DNA of 10,283 nucleotides from an uncultured Clostridia bacterium (GTDB lineage: Bacteria; Bacillota; Clostridia; Christensenellales; Borkfalkiaceae), in assembly GCA_944376035.1 (NCBI GenBank), contig CALWBJ010000140.1:1-10283 (forward strand). The letters are read 5' to 3'. A model generated the notes under the pieces. It saw only the letters and a program-made list of their open reading frames with translations. It did not search any database and was not told where the DNA came from. A program made the translations under genes and the position numbers. Shown here in pieces: positions 1 through 6,194 of the stretch (the stretch's first letter is position 1; every line of letters starts with the position of its first letter).

Positions 1-159
1 AATATCGCCCGCGTTAAAATATCCGTATGGAAGAGGTATTACTATAACAAGCGTGCTCACCGCCGTAAGCGCCGCAAAACAACCCGCAAAAACAACTCTT
101 TTGATTTTTGACTTTGCCGGATTTTTATATTCAGGTTTGTTACAAGCCCTTTCTTTCAT
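1..159 (-). CDS. ECF transporter S component, N-terminal fragment
   Basis: This is the first 53 codons of a gene that leaves the window at base 1. ATG at 159-157 is preceded by GGGAGAAG with a short spacer, so the start is secure. The product begins with a Lys-rich cytoplasmic stretch (residues 1-21), then a hydrophobic helix (about 22-41). The sequence PLPYGYFNAGD follows at 42-52. A Pro-x-Pro-x-Gly-Tyr-x-Asn-x-Gly-Asp block right after the first helix is typical of S components of energy-coupling factor (ECF) importers of the DUF1393/PF07155 type. Such proteins bind a vitamin or similar small substrate in the membrane and work with a shared EcfA/A'/T module. The substrate cannot be told from the fragment. 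The gene has its own promoter (199-226) with only about a 30-base leader, so a long riboswitch between promoter and start is excluded. The family call is likely but rests on one motif. Confidence 0.65.
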   Translation of the reverse strand, partial: MKERACNKPEYKNPAKSKIKRVVFAGCFAALTAVSTLVIVIPLPYGYFNAGDI

Positions 160-169
160 AAATAACTTC

Positions 170-174
170 TCCCG
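170..174 (-). promoter_or_regulatory. Ribosome binding site of the ECF S component gene
   Basis: The minus strand reads GGGAGAAGTTATTTATG just before the start. The purine run is well placed for ATG at 159-157 and fixes the start codon of the partial gene. Confidence 0.6.
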
Positions 175-198
175 AATTTTATTAACTTATTTGATACA

Positions 199-226
199 AT
201 TATATATATAACCGCTTTTTTGTCAA
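199..226 (-). promoter_or_regulatory. Consensus sigma-A promoter for the ECF S component gene
   Basis: On the minus strand a perfect TTGACA (226-221) and a perfect TATAAT (204-199) are separated by 16 bases. Transcription would start near 192, giving a leader of about 33 bases. This makes the ECF gene its own transcription unit despite following the ABC permease by only 106 bases. No intrinsic terminator is visible between the permease stop and this promoter. Confidence 0.85.
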
Positions 227-265
227 GTGTTCTATAACGTTTTTACTTTATCAGTCTTTATAAAA

Positions 266-1162
266 TTATTTGTTTTTCTTTTTAACTAAATTCAGTATAA
301 CGTACAGCCCCACAAAGAGCGCGACAGCCCCTAGAATAACTGCGTATGAGACCCAACCCTGCACTTCCGTTCCGAAAAAATACAGATTACAGTCTATACT
401 GTCTCTCATAGCGGTTATGGCACCTTGGGGCACTCCCTCTGACGCCATCTTTTCAAAAACTCCGCTCATACAGTGATTTCTGATAAGCGACGTGCCGTAA
501 GTTCCGGGGAGGAACATAACGAAATCGGCAAGCCCCTTACTGAACTGGGAAATAGGTATATATGCCCCGCATATAAACCCGTACCCTGCCGAAACTATCG
601 CGCCGACCGCGGATACCTGTCCTTGCGTATTGAGAAAAAAGTTCACTACCGACGAAAGAGCGGTGCCGAACATGGTCAGTATAAGAACGTCCGATATAAT
701 CAGCAATATGTCTGAAAAGGACAAATACCAGCCGACTATCGCAACATATATAAAGCATACCGCACAAGCAAACAATGTAACCGTAAGAGTGGAAAGAAAA
801 GCGGCAACATAATAAGAGTATGACAGAACCGACTTCTTTAAGGGAGTTATCGAAAAGTCCTTATATGCGCCCGTTACCTTATCCTGAACCATTAAAAAAT
901 TCGAACAGAATGCCACCGTTATGCAACTCACCGCTATAAGCGATGAAAACAACTGCCCCGCGACAGCGCCGTTTACTATACTGTCGCCGAGAGAAAATCC
1001 CTCGGGAAGGTTAGCCGTAAAACTCGACCTGTAAATGTTTGAAAGGAAAGTCGCGTACAGGACAAGAAGTATTGCGGGGGTTATAAGCGAAGTGAAAAAC
1101 ATGCCTTTATCTTTAAAAAACATGGCTATGTTTCTTTTTGAAAGTGAAGTAAACGCGTTCAT
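266..1162 (-). CDS. ABC-2 type exporter permease (partner of the DrrA-type ATPase)
   Basis: This 298-residue polytopic membrane protein is the channel half of an ATP-driven exporter. After an N-terminal amphipathic stretch, hydrophobic segments lie at about 22-42, 66-92, 115-145, 150-175, 183-205 and 270-292. That is the six-helix plan of the ABC2_membrane family. The segment GAYIPISQFSKGLADFVMFLP near 197-217 resembles the conserved late loop of DrrB/NodJ-like permeases, where a Pro-x-Ser precedes a short helix. The start is certain: its ATG shares the ATGA overlap with the upstream ATPase stop, and GGGAGG inside the last ATPase codons serves as ribosome binding site. Translational coupling and a two-gene exporter follow. 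The substrate (drug, lipid, peptide or polysaccharide) cannot be deduced. Confidence 0.9.
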   Translation of the reverse strand: MNAFTSLSKRNIAMFFKDKGMFFTSLITPAILLVLYATFLSNIYRSSFTANLPEGFSLGDSIVNGAVAGQLFSSLIAVSCITVAFCSNFLMVQDKVTGAYKDFSITPLKKSVLSYSYYVAAFLSTLTVTLFACAVCFIYVAIVGWYLSFSDILLIISDVLILTMFGTALSSVVNFFLNTQGQVSAVGAIVSAGYGFICGAYIPISQFSKGLADFVMFLPGTYGTSLIRNHCMSGVFEKMASEGVPQGAITAMRDSIDCNLYFFGTEVQGWVSYAVILGAVALFVGLYVILNLVKKKNK

Positions 1163-2070
1163 TGATTTCCTCCCGAAAGTTTTTTGCCGGTAACATTTAA
1201 AAATACGTCGTCCATTCCGCCTTTAATAATTTCAAAGTCAGTGAAAAGTTCGGGATATTTAAATATCAGATCGCGGGCCTCAGCGGTGTTTTTCACAAAA
1301 ACCCTCAAAGCAGAACCGTATTTTTCGTACTTAATATTTTTTTCTTTTAATGTCTTTTCTTGGATATTATAAAGGGAAATAAAATCGCCCGTGTAAGCGT
1401 TTTTAAGTTGAAGAGGAGTTCCTTCCGCGGCTATTTTTCCGTCGTCGATTATAACCACGTAGTCGGCGCCCGAGGCTTCTTCCATATAATGAGTAGTCAG
1501 AAAAACGGTCATGTTGCGTTTATTGCGATAGCCGTCTATTACAGACCATAAAGTCTTTCTGGTCATCGGGTCAAGACCTGTGGTGGGTTCGTCTAAAATA
1601 AGTATTTTCGGATTATTGATAAGCGCGCGCGCCACGTCGATTTTCCTTCTCTGTCCGCCCGAAAGTTTACCGACGGCACGGGACATATAATCTTTAAACG
1701 AAAATGCGTTTGCAAGTTCGTCTATTCTTTTTTCGGCTTCGGATTTCCCTAAGCCGTAAAGGCTTGCTCTGCAAAAAAGATTTTCTCTGACCGAAAGATT
1801 CGCGTCAAGCACGGAGGACTGAAAGACTACGCCTATGTTATTTATTACGCTCTCCATGTCAGAGTCGATATTTTTTCCCGCTATTTCAATATGTCCCCAA
1901 TCCTTTTTCAATATGCCGCACATTATGGAAATAGTTGTGCTTTTTCCCGCGCCGTTGACGCCGAGAAAAGCAAAAAACTCTCCCTCTTTCACTTTGAAAG
2001 AGAGATTGTCCACCGCAACTACTTCTCCGAAAGTCTTTTTCAGATTTTTAATGGATATTATATCACTCAT
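1159..2070 (-). CDS. ABC exporter ATPase, DrrA/CcmA type
   Basis: This 303-residue nucleotide-binding subunit powers the permease encoded immediately downstream. All ABC motifs are visible: Walker A GVNGAGKST (37-45), Q-loop Gln84, signature LSGGQ (136-140), Walker B ILILDE (156-161), D-loop GLDP and switch His194. Beyond the ATPase core, residues about 230-303 form the extra C-terminal domain found in DrrA-type exporters, including the diagnostic DDVFLNVTGK block near the end. The ATG lies downstream of AAGGAGA with a rather long gap of about 14 bases. No closer in-frame start exists, and the protein begins at the normal position before the first beta strand. Members export antibiotics, peptides or envelope precursors; which one applies here is unknown. 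Confidence 0.93.
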   Translation of the reverse strand: MSDIISIKNLKKTFGEVVAVDNLSFKVKEGEFFAFLGVNGAGKSTTISIMCGILKKDWGHIEIAGKNIDSDMESVINNIGVVFQSSVLDANLSVRENLFCRASLYGLGKSEAEKRIDELANAFSFKDYMSRAVGKLSGGQRRKIDVARALINNPKILILDEPTTGLDPMTRKTLWSVIDGYRNKRNMTVFLTTHYMEEASGADYVVIIDDGKIAAEGTPLQLKNAYTGDFISLYNIQEKTLKEKNIKYEKYGSALRVFVKNTAEARDLIFKYPELFTDFEIIKGGMDDVFLNVTGKKLSGGNQ

Positions 2071-2117
2071 TACAGTTTTATTTTCTCCTTAAAATTTATA
2101 GGCTTTTCCGCGTTTTC

Positions 2118-2139
2118 ATTATATTTTTTGTTTTGTCAA
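2118..2139 (-). promoter_or_regulatory. Candidate promoter of the DrrA-type exporter operon, with odd spacing
   Basis: The minus strand holds a perfect TATAAT (2123-2118) about 48 bases before the ATPase start, and a perfect TTGACA (2139-2134). They are only 10 bases apart, too close to act as one ordinary sigma-A promoter. The TATAAT may be used with a poor T-rich -35, or the TTGACA may be fortuitous. The location is right for the operon promoter. Confidence 0.45.
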
Positions 2140-2172
2140 AAAATAAAAAAAGTAAATGCTGTAAATAGATAA

Positions 2173-2190
2173 CTGCTTTATATAAAACAG
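2173..2190. repeat. 18-bp imperfect palindrome upstream of the exporter operon
   Basis: CTGCTTTATATAAAACAG is symmetrical except at one base pair in each arm (core TTTATATAAA). It lies about 50 bases upstream of the candidate -10 box of the exporter operon and downstream of the spoIIID terminator. It has the size of a dimeric regulator site, but AT-rich palindromes also arise by chance. Confidence 0.35.
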
Positions 2191-2210
2191 AAAACACAAT
2201 AAAAACAGTA

Positions 2211-2242
2211 TAAAAATCGGGAAGCAGAAAATTGCCTCCCGA
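2211..2242 (-). terminator. Rho-independent terminator of spoIIID
   Basis: On the minus strand, TCGGGAGGCA pairs with TGCTTCCCGA over 10 base pairs (one G-U) around the loop ATTTTC, followed at once by TTTTTAT. The pairing is perfect only in the minus-strand transcript; the plus-strand version has an A-C mismatch. It lies 62 bases after the spoIIID stop and separates spoIIID from the DrrA-type exporter. Confidence 0.88.
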
Positions 2243-2283
2243 AGTTTTAATTAAGTCCGCCTTGCCGATTAATTTATAATTTC

Positions 2284-2326
2284 AAGCCGTAGACTTAAAC
2301 ACTGCTAAACCTTGTTTAAGCGGCTT
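2284..2326 (-). repeat. Inverted repeat spanning the spoIIID stop codon
   Basis: AAGCCG plus CTTAAACA (2284-2289 and 2294-2301, with a 4-base bulge) is complementary to TGTTTAAG plus CGGCTT (2313-2326). The loop contains the spoIIID stop codon. In RNA this is a 14-bp stem interrupted by one bulge. It has no usable U tract and sits before the true terminator, so it may be a 3'-end stabilising structure. Confidence 0.45.
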
Positions 2327-2577
2327 TTTGCCGAAAGGACGTACTTTTGCCGAGTCGCCTCCCCGCCCCTTATATGCCGTTCTTCAAGGTTCTTTTTCAG
2401 TGTTTTCTGCACTCTCCTGAAAAGGTCTTTATCTATGTGCTTCAACCTTTCGGTTACGTCTTTATGTACCGTGGATTTACCGAGATGAAAAATCTTTGCC
2501 GCCGCGCGGACGGTACAACCCGTCTCGGCTATATATTCGGCTTCCTCGATAATCCTGTCGATTATATATTCCCGCAA
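2305..2577 (-). CDS. spoIIID: Sporulation transcription factor SpoIIID
   Basis: This 90-residue DNA-binding protein is the mother-cell regulator that modifies the sigma-E programme and prepares the switch to sigma-K. The match to Bacillus subtilis SpoIIID runs almost end to end: an N-terminal DYI/EYI-x-R helix, a helix-turn-helix at about 22-42 with KSTVHKDVTERL, and the family-specific RHIRGGEATRQKY block (67-79). The start codon is TTG (2577-2575), not ATG. It aligns with the known family start and has GGGGG (2592-2588) ten bases upstream; an in-frame ATT just before it is less likely. A sigma-E-like promoter and a strong terminator make it a single-gene unit. Its neighbours on both sides are ABC exporters, not other spore genes. 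Its presence shows the organism is very likely an endospore former. Confidence 0.96.
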   Translation of the reverse strand: MREYIIDRIIEEAEYIAETGCTVRAAAKIFHLGKSTVHKDVTERLKHIDKDLFRRVQKTLKKNLEERHIRGGEATRQKYVLSAKSRLNKV

Positions 2578-2587
2578 AATTTTATTT

Positions 2588-2592
2588 CCCCC
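2588..2592 (-). promoter_or_regulatory. Ribosome binding site supporting the spoIIID TTG start
   Basis: AAAGGGGGAAAT on the minus strand places GGGGG ten bases before the TTG codon. No ATG lies nearby in frame, so this site decides the start. Confidence 0.6.
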
Positions 2593-2610
2593 TTTTTCCG
2601 TGGATAATAA

Positions 2611-2640
2611 AATTTATGCAGGTTTTCGACAAAATATAAA
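2611..2640 (-). promoter_or_regulatory. Sigma-E-like promoter of spoIIID
   Basis: On the minus strand TTTATATT (2640-2633) is followed after 14 bases by CATAAATT (2618-2611). These resemble the known sigma-E boxes (-35 with a central ATATT, -10 CATACANT) at a permitted spacing. Bacillus spoIIID is transcribed by sigma-E, so the position and match are coherent. The leader would be about 27 bases and includes the GGGGG ribosome binding site. Confidence 0.6.
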
Positions 2641-2726
2641 CCGAAACGTTAAATTTTTATATTTTTGCGACTTTTTTCTACAATTTTGCTCACGCCGCAC
2701 TGAATCAAACGGAAATTAACCTATAT

Positions 2727-4295
2727 TCAGCCGCTTATTTTTGAAAACAGTTTTTTACCTTCCGTAAACACCAATACAAAAGTAACCGCGGTAAGTGTAA
2801 CCGTAATACCCGCAAGAATACCGAAAAGCGCGACTGTACTTAACTTTACATAATAAACGATAAGAAAAAAAGCGATTGTAAGTACAAAAGCACAAAGCAT
2901 TGTGAGCAGTAACGCCACGCCCTGTTTTACGGGTTTCACTTCGTTATCCCACTTTAACGTCGGGAAGCGTAAATCGAAAAGCAAACCTATATTCCCGCCT
3001 AAAAGCGCGGCAAATACCGCAATTAATATAAGCAACGTTCCATGTACGGCAGAGAGCGATAAGAAAATTGTGATAATAAGAGATGAAATAAGCGCGGGAA
3101 TTGCATTGAATACCGCATTCACGCCGAGTTTTGCCGCAAAAAGTTTATTTAAATCTACAGGTGAGGTTTTAAGCAGCCATATACACTTTCCTTCGAGCGA
3201 GATCGAACAGGAAGTTGTAGGCGCAAGTATATGCATAAAAGTAAAAATACACGGAAGAAATACCGCTATTACCGCAAAAACTTCCTTACCCTCTTCTATC
3301 CTGGAAAATACCACGGCGAGTACAATAGCAGTTACAATGCTCATTAAACTGCCGAAAAGCGCGTTCACCGCATACATGGCGACAGAAAAAAGTCTGCCCG
3401 TTTCCTTTTTAAAAAGGCATTTTCCCTGACTTTGAACGCTGTAATTTTTCATTCTGAATTTTCCGATCGTCCGCTTTGAAAGAAGCATCGTGTTCATGCT
3501 TTTATATCCCTTACACACGGCAAAGGTAACAGCAGAAACAATAGCGGCGCAACCGAAAAACACAATTGCTGTCATACCCGTCCGACTCACGGCAGAAACG
3601 ACGAGCGGATAAATAAAATATATTTTCCCTATCGAACCGCCTATATCCACATACTCTCCATAGCCCGAAAGAAACGAGAGCGCAAATATGCCTATAAAAA
3701 ATATTATTAAAAGAATAATCTGTATAATATTTTTGCGTCTAAACCTTGCAGAAATAAGCGCGACCAGCGAGCCGATTATGACCGCCAGCGATAGCGAAAA
3801 CGCGGGAAGAGAAAGTATAAGAAAAGTCGTCCTCATAACAATCCCTAAATCCGCCTCGCCGCCCTTCTGAACATACACAAACAGCGACGGCAAAGAAATA
3901 AGCGCCATAAATATAAGGTCGGCAACGTACATATAGAATAGTTTTGCAAGAACTACCGTATGCGTCTTAATGGGCATAGCCGATAACATTTCGTAATCCT
4001 TGAACCCGTAAAGTACGTTTGACGTCGAGTAAAAAGCAAAGAAAAAACACACGAGCCCCGATATGGAGAGCATTATGGGTATAATATCGATAATATTGCC
4101 GTAATAAACGAGTGCGTCCGCAAACATTTCAGAATAGGTATATCCGAACCAGATTAGCGCGGCGGCAAAGAGAAGTCCGACGAAGATAAGTCCCGAAATC
4201 CCCATGTTTATTCTTCTTTTCTTAGAATGAAGAAGTTTATTTATTCCGAAATAGGAAAGAAACTGTATTTTGACAAGATTAAAAAAATTACGCAT
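2727..4295 (-). CDS. Large ABC-2 type exporter permease (putative ABC exporter family)
   Basis: This membrane subunit of 522 residues has roughly ten to twelve hydrophobic segments. Conserved-looking cytoplasmic motifs include YGFKDYEMLSAMPI (about 96-109) and LEGKCIWLLKTSPVD (about 367-381). The pattern of EGK, then W-LLK-x-x-P, is that of the PF16949-type putative ABC exporters. The ATG at 4295-4293 is chosen over the one 27 bases upstream. It has GGAGAT seven bases before it, and it overlaps the ATPase stop as ATGCGTAA, a normal coupling arrangement; the upstream ATG has no ribosome binding site. With the EcsA-like ATPase it forms a two-gene exporter. The transported substrate is unknown. 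The ATP-binding half is separate, not fused. Confidence 0.88.
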   Translation of the reverse strand: MRNFFNLVKIQFLSYFGINKLLHSKKRRINMGISGLIFVGLLFAAALIWFGYTYSEMFADALVYYGNIIDIIPIMLSISGLVCFFFAFYSTSNVLYGFKDYEMLSAMPIKTHTVVLAKLFYMYVADLIFMALISLPSLFVYVQKGGEADLGIVMRTTFLILSLPAFSLSLAVIIGSLVALISARFRRKNIIQIILLIIFFIGIFALSFLSGYGEYVDIGGSIGKIYFIYPLVVSAVSRTGMTAIVFFGCAAIVSAVTFAVCKGYKSMNTMLLSKRTIGKFRMKNYSVQSQGKCLFKKETGRLFSVAMYAVNALFGSLMSIVTAIVLAVVFSRIEEGKEVFAVIAVFLPCIFTFMHILAPTTSCSISLEGKCIWLLKTSPVDLNKLFAAKLGVNAVFNAIPALISSLIITIFLSLSAVHGTLLILIAVFAALLGGNIGLLFDLRFPTLKWDNEVKPVKQGVALLLTMLCAFVLTIAFFLIVYYVKLSTVALFGILAGITVTLTAVTFVLVFTEGKKLFSKISG

Positions 4296-4998
4296 TTTCA
4301 ATCTCCAGAAATGTACTTTCAAGCGACTTATCGCCTATTACTTCCTGCATAGTGCCCTCGGCAACAAGTTTTCCTTTCTTAATTATCCCTACCCTGTCGC
4401 AGAGTTTTTCCGCAACTTCGAGGACGTGTGTGGAAAAGAAAATCGCTCCGCCCGCGTCGCATATATCGCGCATTATGCCTTTTAGTTTATGCGTGGCAAT
4501 GGGGTCGAGTCCGACAAACGGCTCGTCAAGAACAAGCAGTTTGGGCTCGTGGACAAGCGCGGAAATGATTACGAGTTTCTGTTTCATGCCGTGAGAGTAA
4601 GAAGAAATCAAATCGCCGAGATTATCCTTTATTTCAAACATTTCCGAATACTCTTTGATTTTTAGATTTCTTTTCTCCGTCGGAACGCCGAAAACGTCGC
4701 TTATAAAATTCAGAAACTGAATGCCTGTCAGATGCTCGTAAATATCGGGATTGTCGGGAATATAAGCGGTGATTTTCTTACACTCCATAGGTCTTTCTTT
4801 AATCGAAATCCCGTTTATATAAATCTCGCCGCTTTCAAAACCGAGAGCGCCCACAACTGCCTTTATAGTGGTTGACTTACCCGCTCCGTTATGCCCGATA
4901 AAGCCGTATATCTCTCCGTCTTTAACCGTGAGAGAAAGATTATCTACCGCTTTTACGCTTCCTCCGTAAGTTTTGGTAAAATTTTTTATTTCAAGCAT
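4288..4998 (-). CDS. ABC transporter ATPase, EcsA-like
   Basis: This 236-residue ATPase partners the following permease. Visible motifs are Walker A GHNGAGKST (35-43), signature YSHGMKQ (134-140), Walker B LLVLDE (154-159), D-loop GLDP and switch His191. The signature departs from LSGGQ, and the usual Q-loop Gln is replaced by the YIPDNPDIYEHLT block (79-91). Both traits are shared with the EcsA/BcrA group, in which YSxGMKQ and YIPExPxLYExLT are normal, so the enzyme should be active. AAGGAG lies six bases before the ATG. The last codons overlap the permease start. Bacillus EcsAB affects protein secretion and regulated membrane proteolysis; whether this pair does the same is unknown. Confidence 0.93.
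   Translation of the reverse strand: MLEIKNFTKTYGGSVKAVDNLSLTVKDGEIYGFIGHNGAGKSTTIKAVVGALGFESGEIYINGISIKERPMECKKITAYIPDNPDIYEHLTGIQFLNFISDVFGVPTEKRNLKIKEYSEMFEIKDNLGDLISSYSHGMKQKLVIISALVHEPKLLVLDEPFVGLDPIATHKLKGIMRDICDAGGAIFFSTHVLEVAEKLCDRVGIIKKGKLVAEGTMQEVIGDKSLESTFLEIENA
4301..4306 (-). promoter_or_regulatory. Ribosome binding site deciding the permease start
   Basis: GGAGAT within the final codons of the ATPase gene sits seven bases from ATG 4295-4293. It supports the shorter permease reading frame and coupled translation. Confidence 0.65.
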
Positions 4999-5078
4999 AA
5001 ACTTCTCCTTTATTAAACAATTTTTATAACTCTAAATTTATTACGTTTTTATTTTTTTGTTTTTTTATTTTATTCACC

Positions 5079-5089
5079 CTGATTTGTCC
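5079..5089 (-). promoter_or_regulatory. Possible SpoIIID-type site upstream of the EcsA-like operon
   Basis: The minus strand reads GGACAAATCAG, containing the RRACARNY part of the Bacillus SpoIIID consensus WWRRACARNY; the two leading W positions do not match. The same 11 bases occur upstream of the YlmC-like gene (10248-10238). It lies about 80 bases before the ATPase start. The motif is short and weakly specific. Confidence 0.3.
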
Positions 5090-5123
5090 CGATATATTTT
5101 AATTTTGAATTTATACAAAATAG

Positions 5124-5172
5124 AAAAACCGACAAATCGCTGAAATCCAAGGCAAATAATCTGTCGGTTTTT
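5124..5172 (-). terminator. Terminator-like hairpin between the YihY-family gene and the EcsA-like operon
   Basis: In the minus-strand transcript AAAAACCGACAGATT pairs with GATTTGTCGGTTTTT over 15 base pairs (two G-U pairs) around a 19-base loop, and the 3' arm ends in a U run. The two G-U pairs become mismatches on the other strand, so it is shaped for minus-strand transcription. It probably ends the YihY-family transcript, 168 bases after the stop. The A and T flanks also allow weaker termination from the other side. Confidence 0.7.
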
Positions 5173-5181
5173 ATTATATCA
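5173..5181 (-). promoter_or_regulatory. Extended -10 promoter motif abutting the hairpin
   Basis: TGATATAAT on the minus strand is a perfect extended -10 element. The -35 region (5201-5196, TTTTAA) is poor. The predicted start (about 5167-5165) falls on the first bases of the hairpin, so any transcript would begin with that stem. It may be the promoter of the EcsA-like operon, of a tiny RNA, or a chance match in AT-rich DNA. Confidence 0.4.
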
Positions 5182-5339
5182 TATCTGTAAGTTAATTAAA
5201 ACTAAAATTTAATATAATTTAATATTTTTTTATATCGTTATTTAAGTGCCTAATCACGCTTAGTTGTATGTGTTTTATTTGAAATCACAAACCACAAAGA
5301 GTTATCGTGTTAATTGAAAGAAAAGCGGCATGTATTTAA

Positions 5340-6194
5340 TCATGTATTTTTAGTTTTCACAAGCGGAGGTTTAAGCCTTACGTTTTGAGGGAAAAAGTGT
5401 TTTTGCGCTTTTAATTTACTCTCCGTAATACATGAATTCACAATAGCGCCGAGCGCCAAGCCCCACATGAGTATATAAGTCCACAATAAGAATATGACAA
5501 CCGCGGCAAGGCTTCCGTAAAAGGCATTGTAGGAATTGAAAAATCTTATATAGAGCGTAAAGCCGATCGTTCCCGTTATTACCGTTACAAGGGAAATAAA
5601 CCCGCCCGTTGCCGCCGTTGCAAAACTTATTTTTACGGGACTTATGAATTTGTTAAGTAAAATTATAATAAGGTACGCGACCATAATGACCGTGCCGAAA
5701 ACAAAAAAGGTAAAAATTGCGTAACGTGTTTTAGAGCCGCCCGCAACTACTTTGTTACCGAATGCGAATAAAAGAGCAGTACCGAGAAAAACGCCGAACA
5801 AAACGGCAAGGGCAAGTATTGCCCACAGTCTCCGCCAAAGTCCGCGCGGATTTCTCTGTCCGTAAATATGGTCGCCGTCCGCCGACATTCGGCTTAAAAG
5901 CGAAGTGCAGGAAAATATTACGGTGAATAAAAAGAAAACCGTTATTCCGCCTGATATGTTTTCCGCGGCGGCGGATATAAGCGATATCGCAGGCGCAAAC
6001 TCTTCGGGGAGTCTCCCCGATAATTCTTCGGTAAAATTCAGTCCGAACACACCGAATGCGGTAATAAGCAGGAAAAAAAGCGGAACTATCGAAAGCAGAA
6101 AATAGTAAACCCAGGCGCCCGCAACCGTCGCAAGACGCTTTTCTCTCATTATTTCCGCTATTCTTTTTACGGTAATAACCAACTTTTTTACCAT
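5340..6194 (-). CDS. YihY/virulence factor BrkB family membrane protein
   Basis: This inner-membrane protein has 284 residues from the chosen start. Six hydrophobic segments lie at about 27-52, 82-101, 125-147, 158-181, 192-217 and 228-253. The first follows a basic helix ending REKRLATVAGAWVYYFLLSIVPLFFLL. The near-invariant family motif YGSLAAVVIFLLWTY lies at 226-240. The tail is basic. The family was once mislabelled ribonuclease BN; its real function is unknown and it has no nuclease motif. An in-frame ATG lies 75 bases upstream (6269), but the extra 25 residues look unlike the family and neither ATG has a good ribosome binding site. The start is therefore uncertain. It appears to be a single-gene unit between two hairpins. 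Confidence 0.85.
   Translation of the reverse strand: MVKKLVITVKRIAEIMREKRLATVAGAWVYYFLLSIVPLFFLLITAFGVFGLNFTEELSGRLPEEFAPAISLISAAAENISGGITVFFLFTVIFSCTSLLSRMSADGDHIYGQRNPRGLWRRLWAILALAVLFGVFLGTALLFAFGNKVVAGGSKTRYAIFTFFVFGTVIMVAYLIIILLNKFISPVKISFATAATGGFISLVTVITGTIGFTLYIRFFNSYNAFYGSLAAVVIFLLWTYILMWGLALGAIVNSCITESKLKAQKHFFPQNVRLKPPLVKTKNT

Larger units (their letters stand above)
4999..5339. other. 341-base non-coding, very AT-rich gap
   Basis: No credible coding frame is present. It holds the ATPase ribosome binding site, long A/T runs at about 5040-5075, a GGACAAATCAG motif on the minus strand (5089-5079), a terminator-like hairpin (5172-5124) and an extended -10 motif (5181-5173). Between 5182 and 5339 I see only AT-rich sequence after the YihY-family stop codon. 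Confidence 0.7.

Noticed and set aside
160..265. Riboswitch upstream of the ECF S component gene
   Set aside because: A consensus promoter leaves only about a 33-base leader, too short for the known vitamin riboswitches.
4296..4322. Upstream ATG adding nine residues to the large ABC permease
   Set aside because: It has no ribosome binding site and would overlap the ATPase gene by 35 bases. The ATG at 4295 has GGAGAT and a short coupled overlap.
4420..4710. EcsA-like ATPase as defective because LSGGQ and the Q-loop Gln are missing
   Set aside because: YSxGMKQ and the replaced Q-loop are normal in the EcsA/BcrA group, and Walker A, Walker B and the switch His are intact.
5340..6194. Ribonuclease BN as the function of the YihY-family protein
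   Set aside because: This is an old misassignment. The protein is an integral membrane protein with no nuclease motif.
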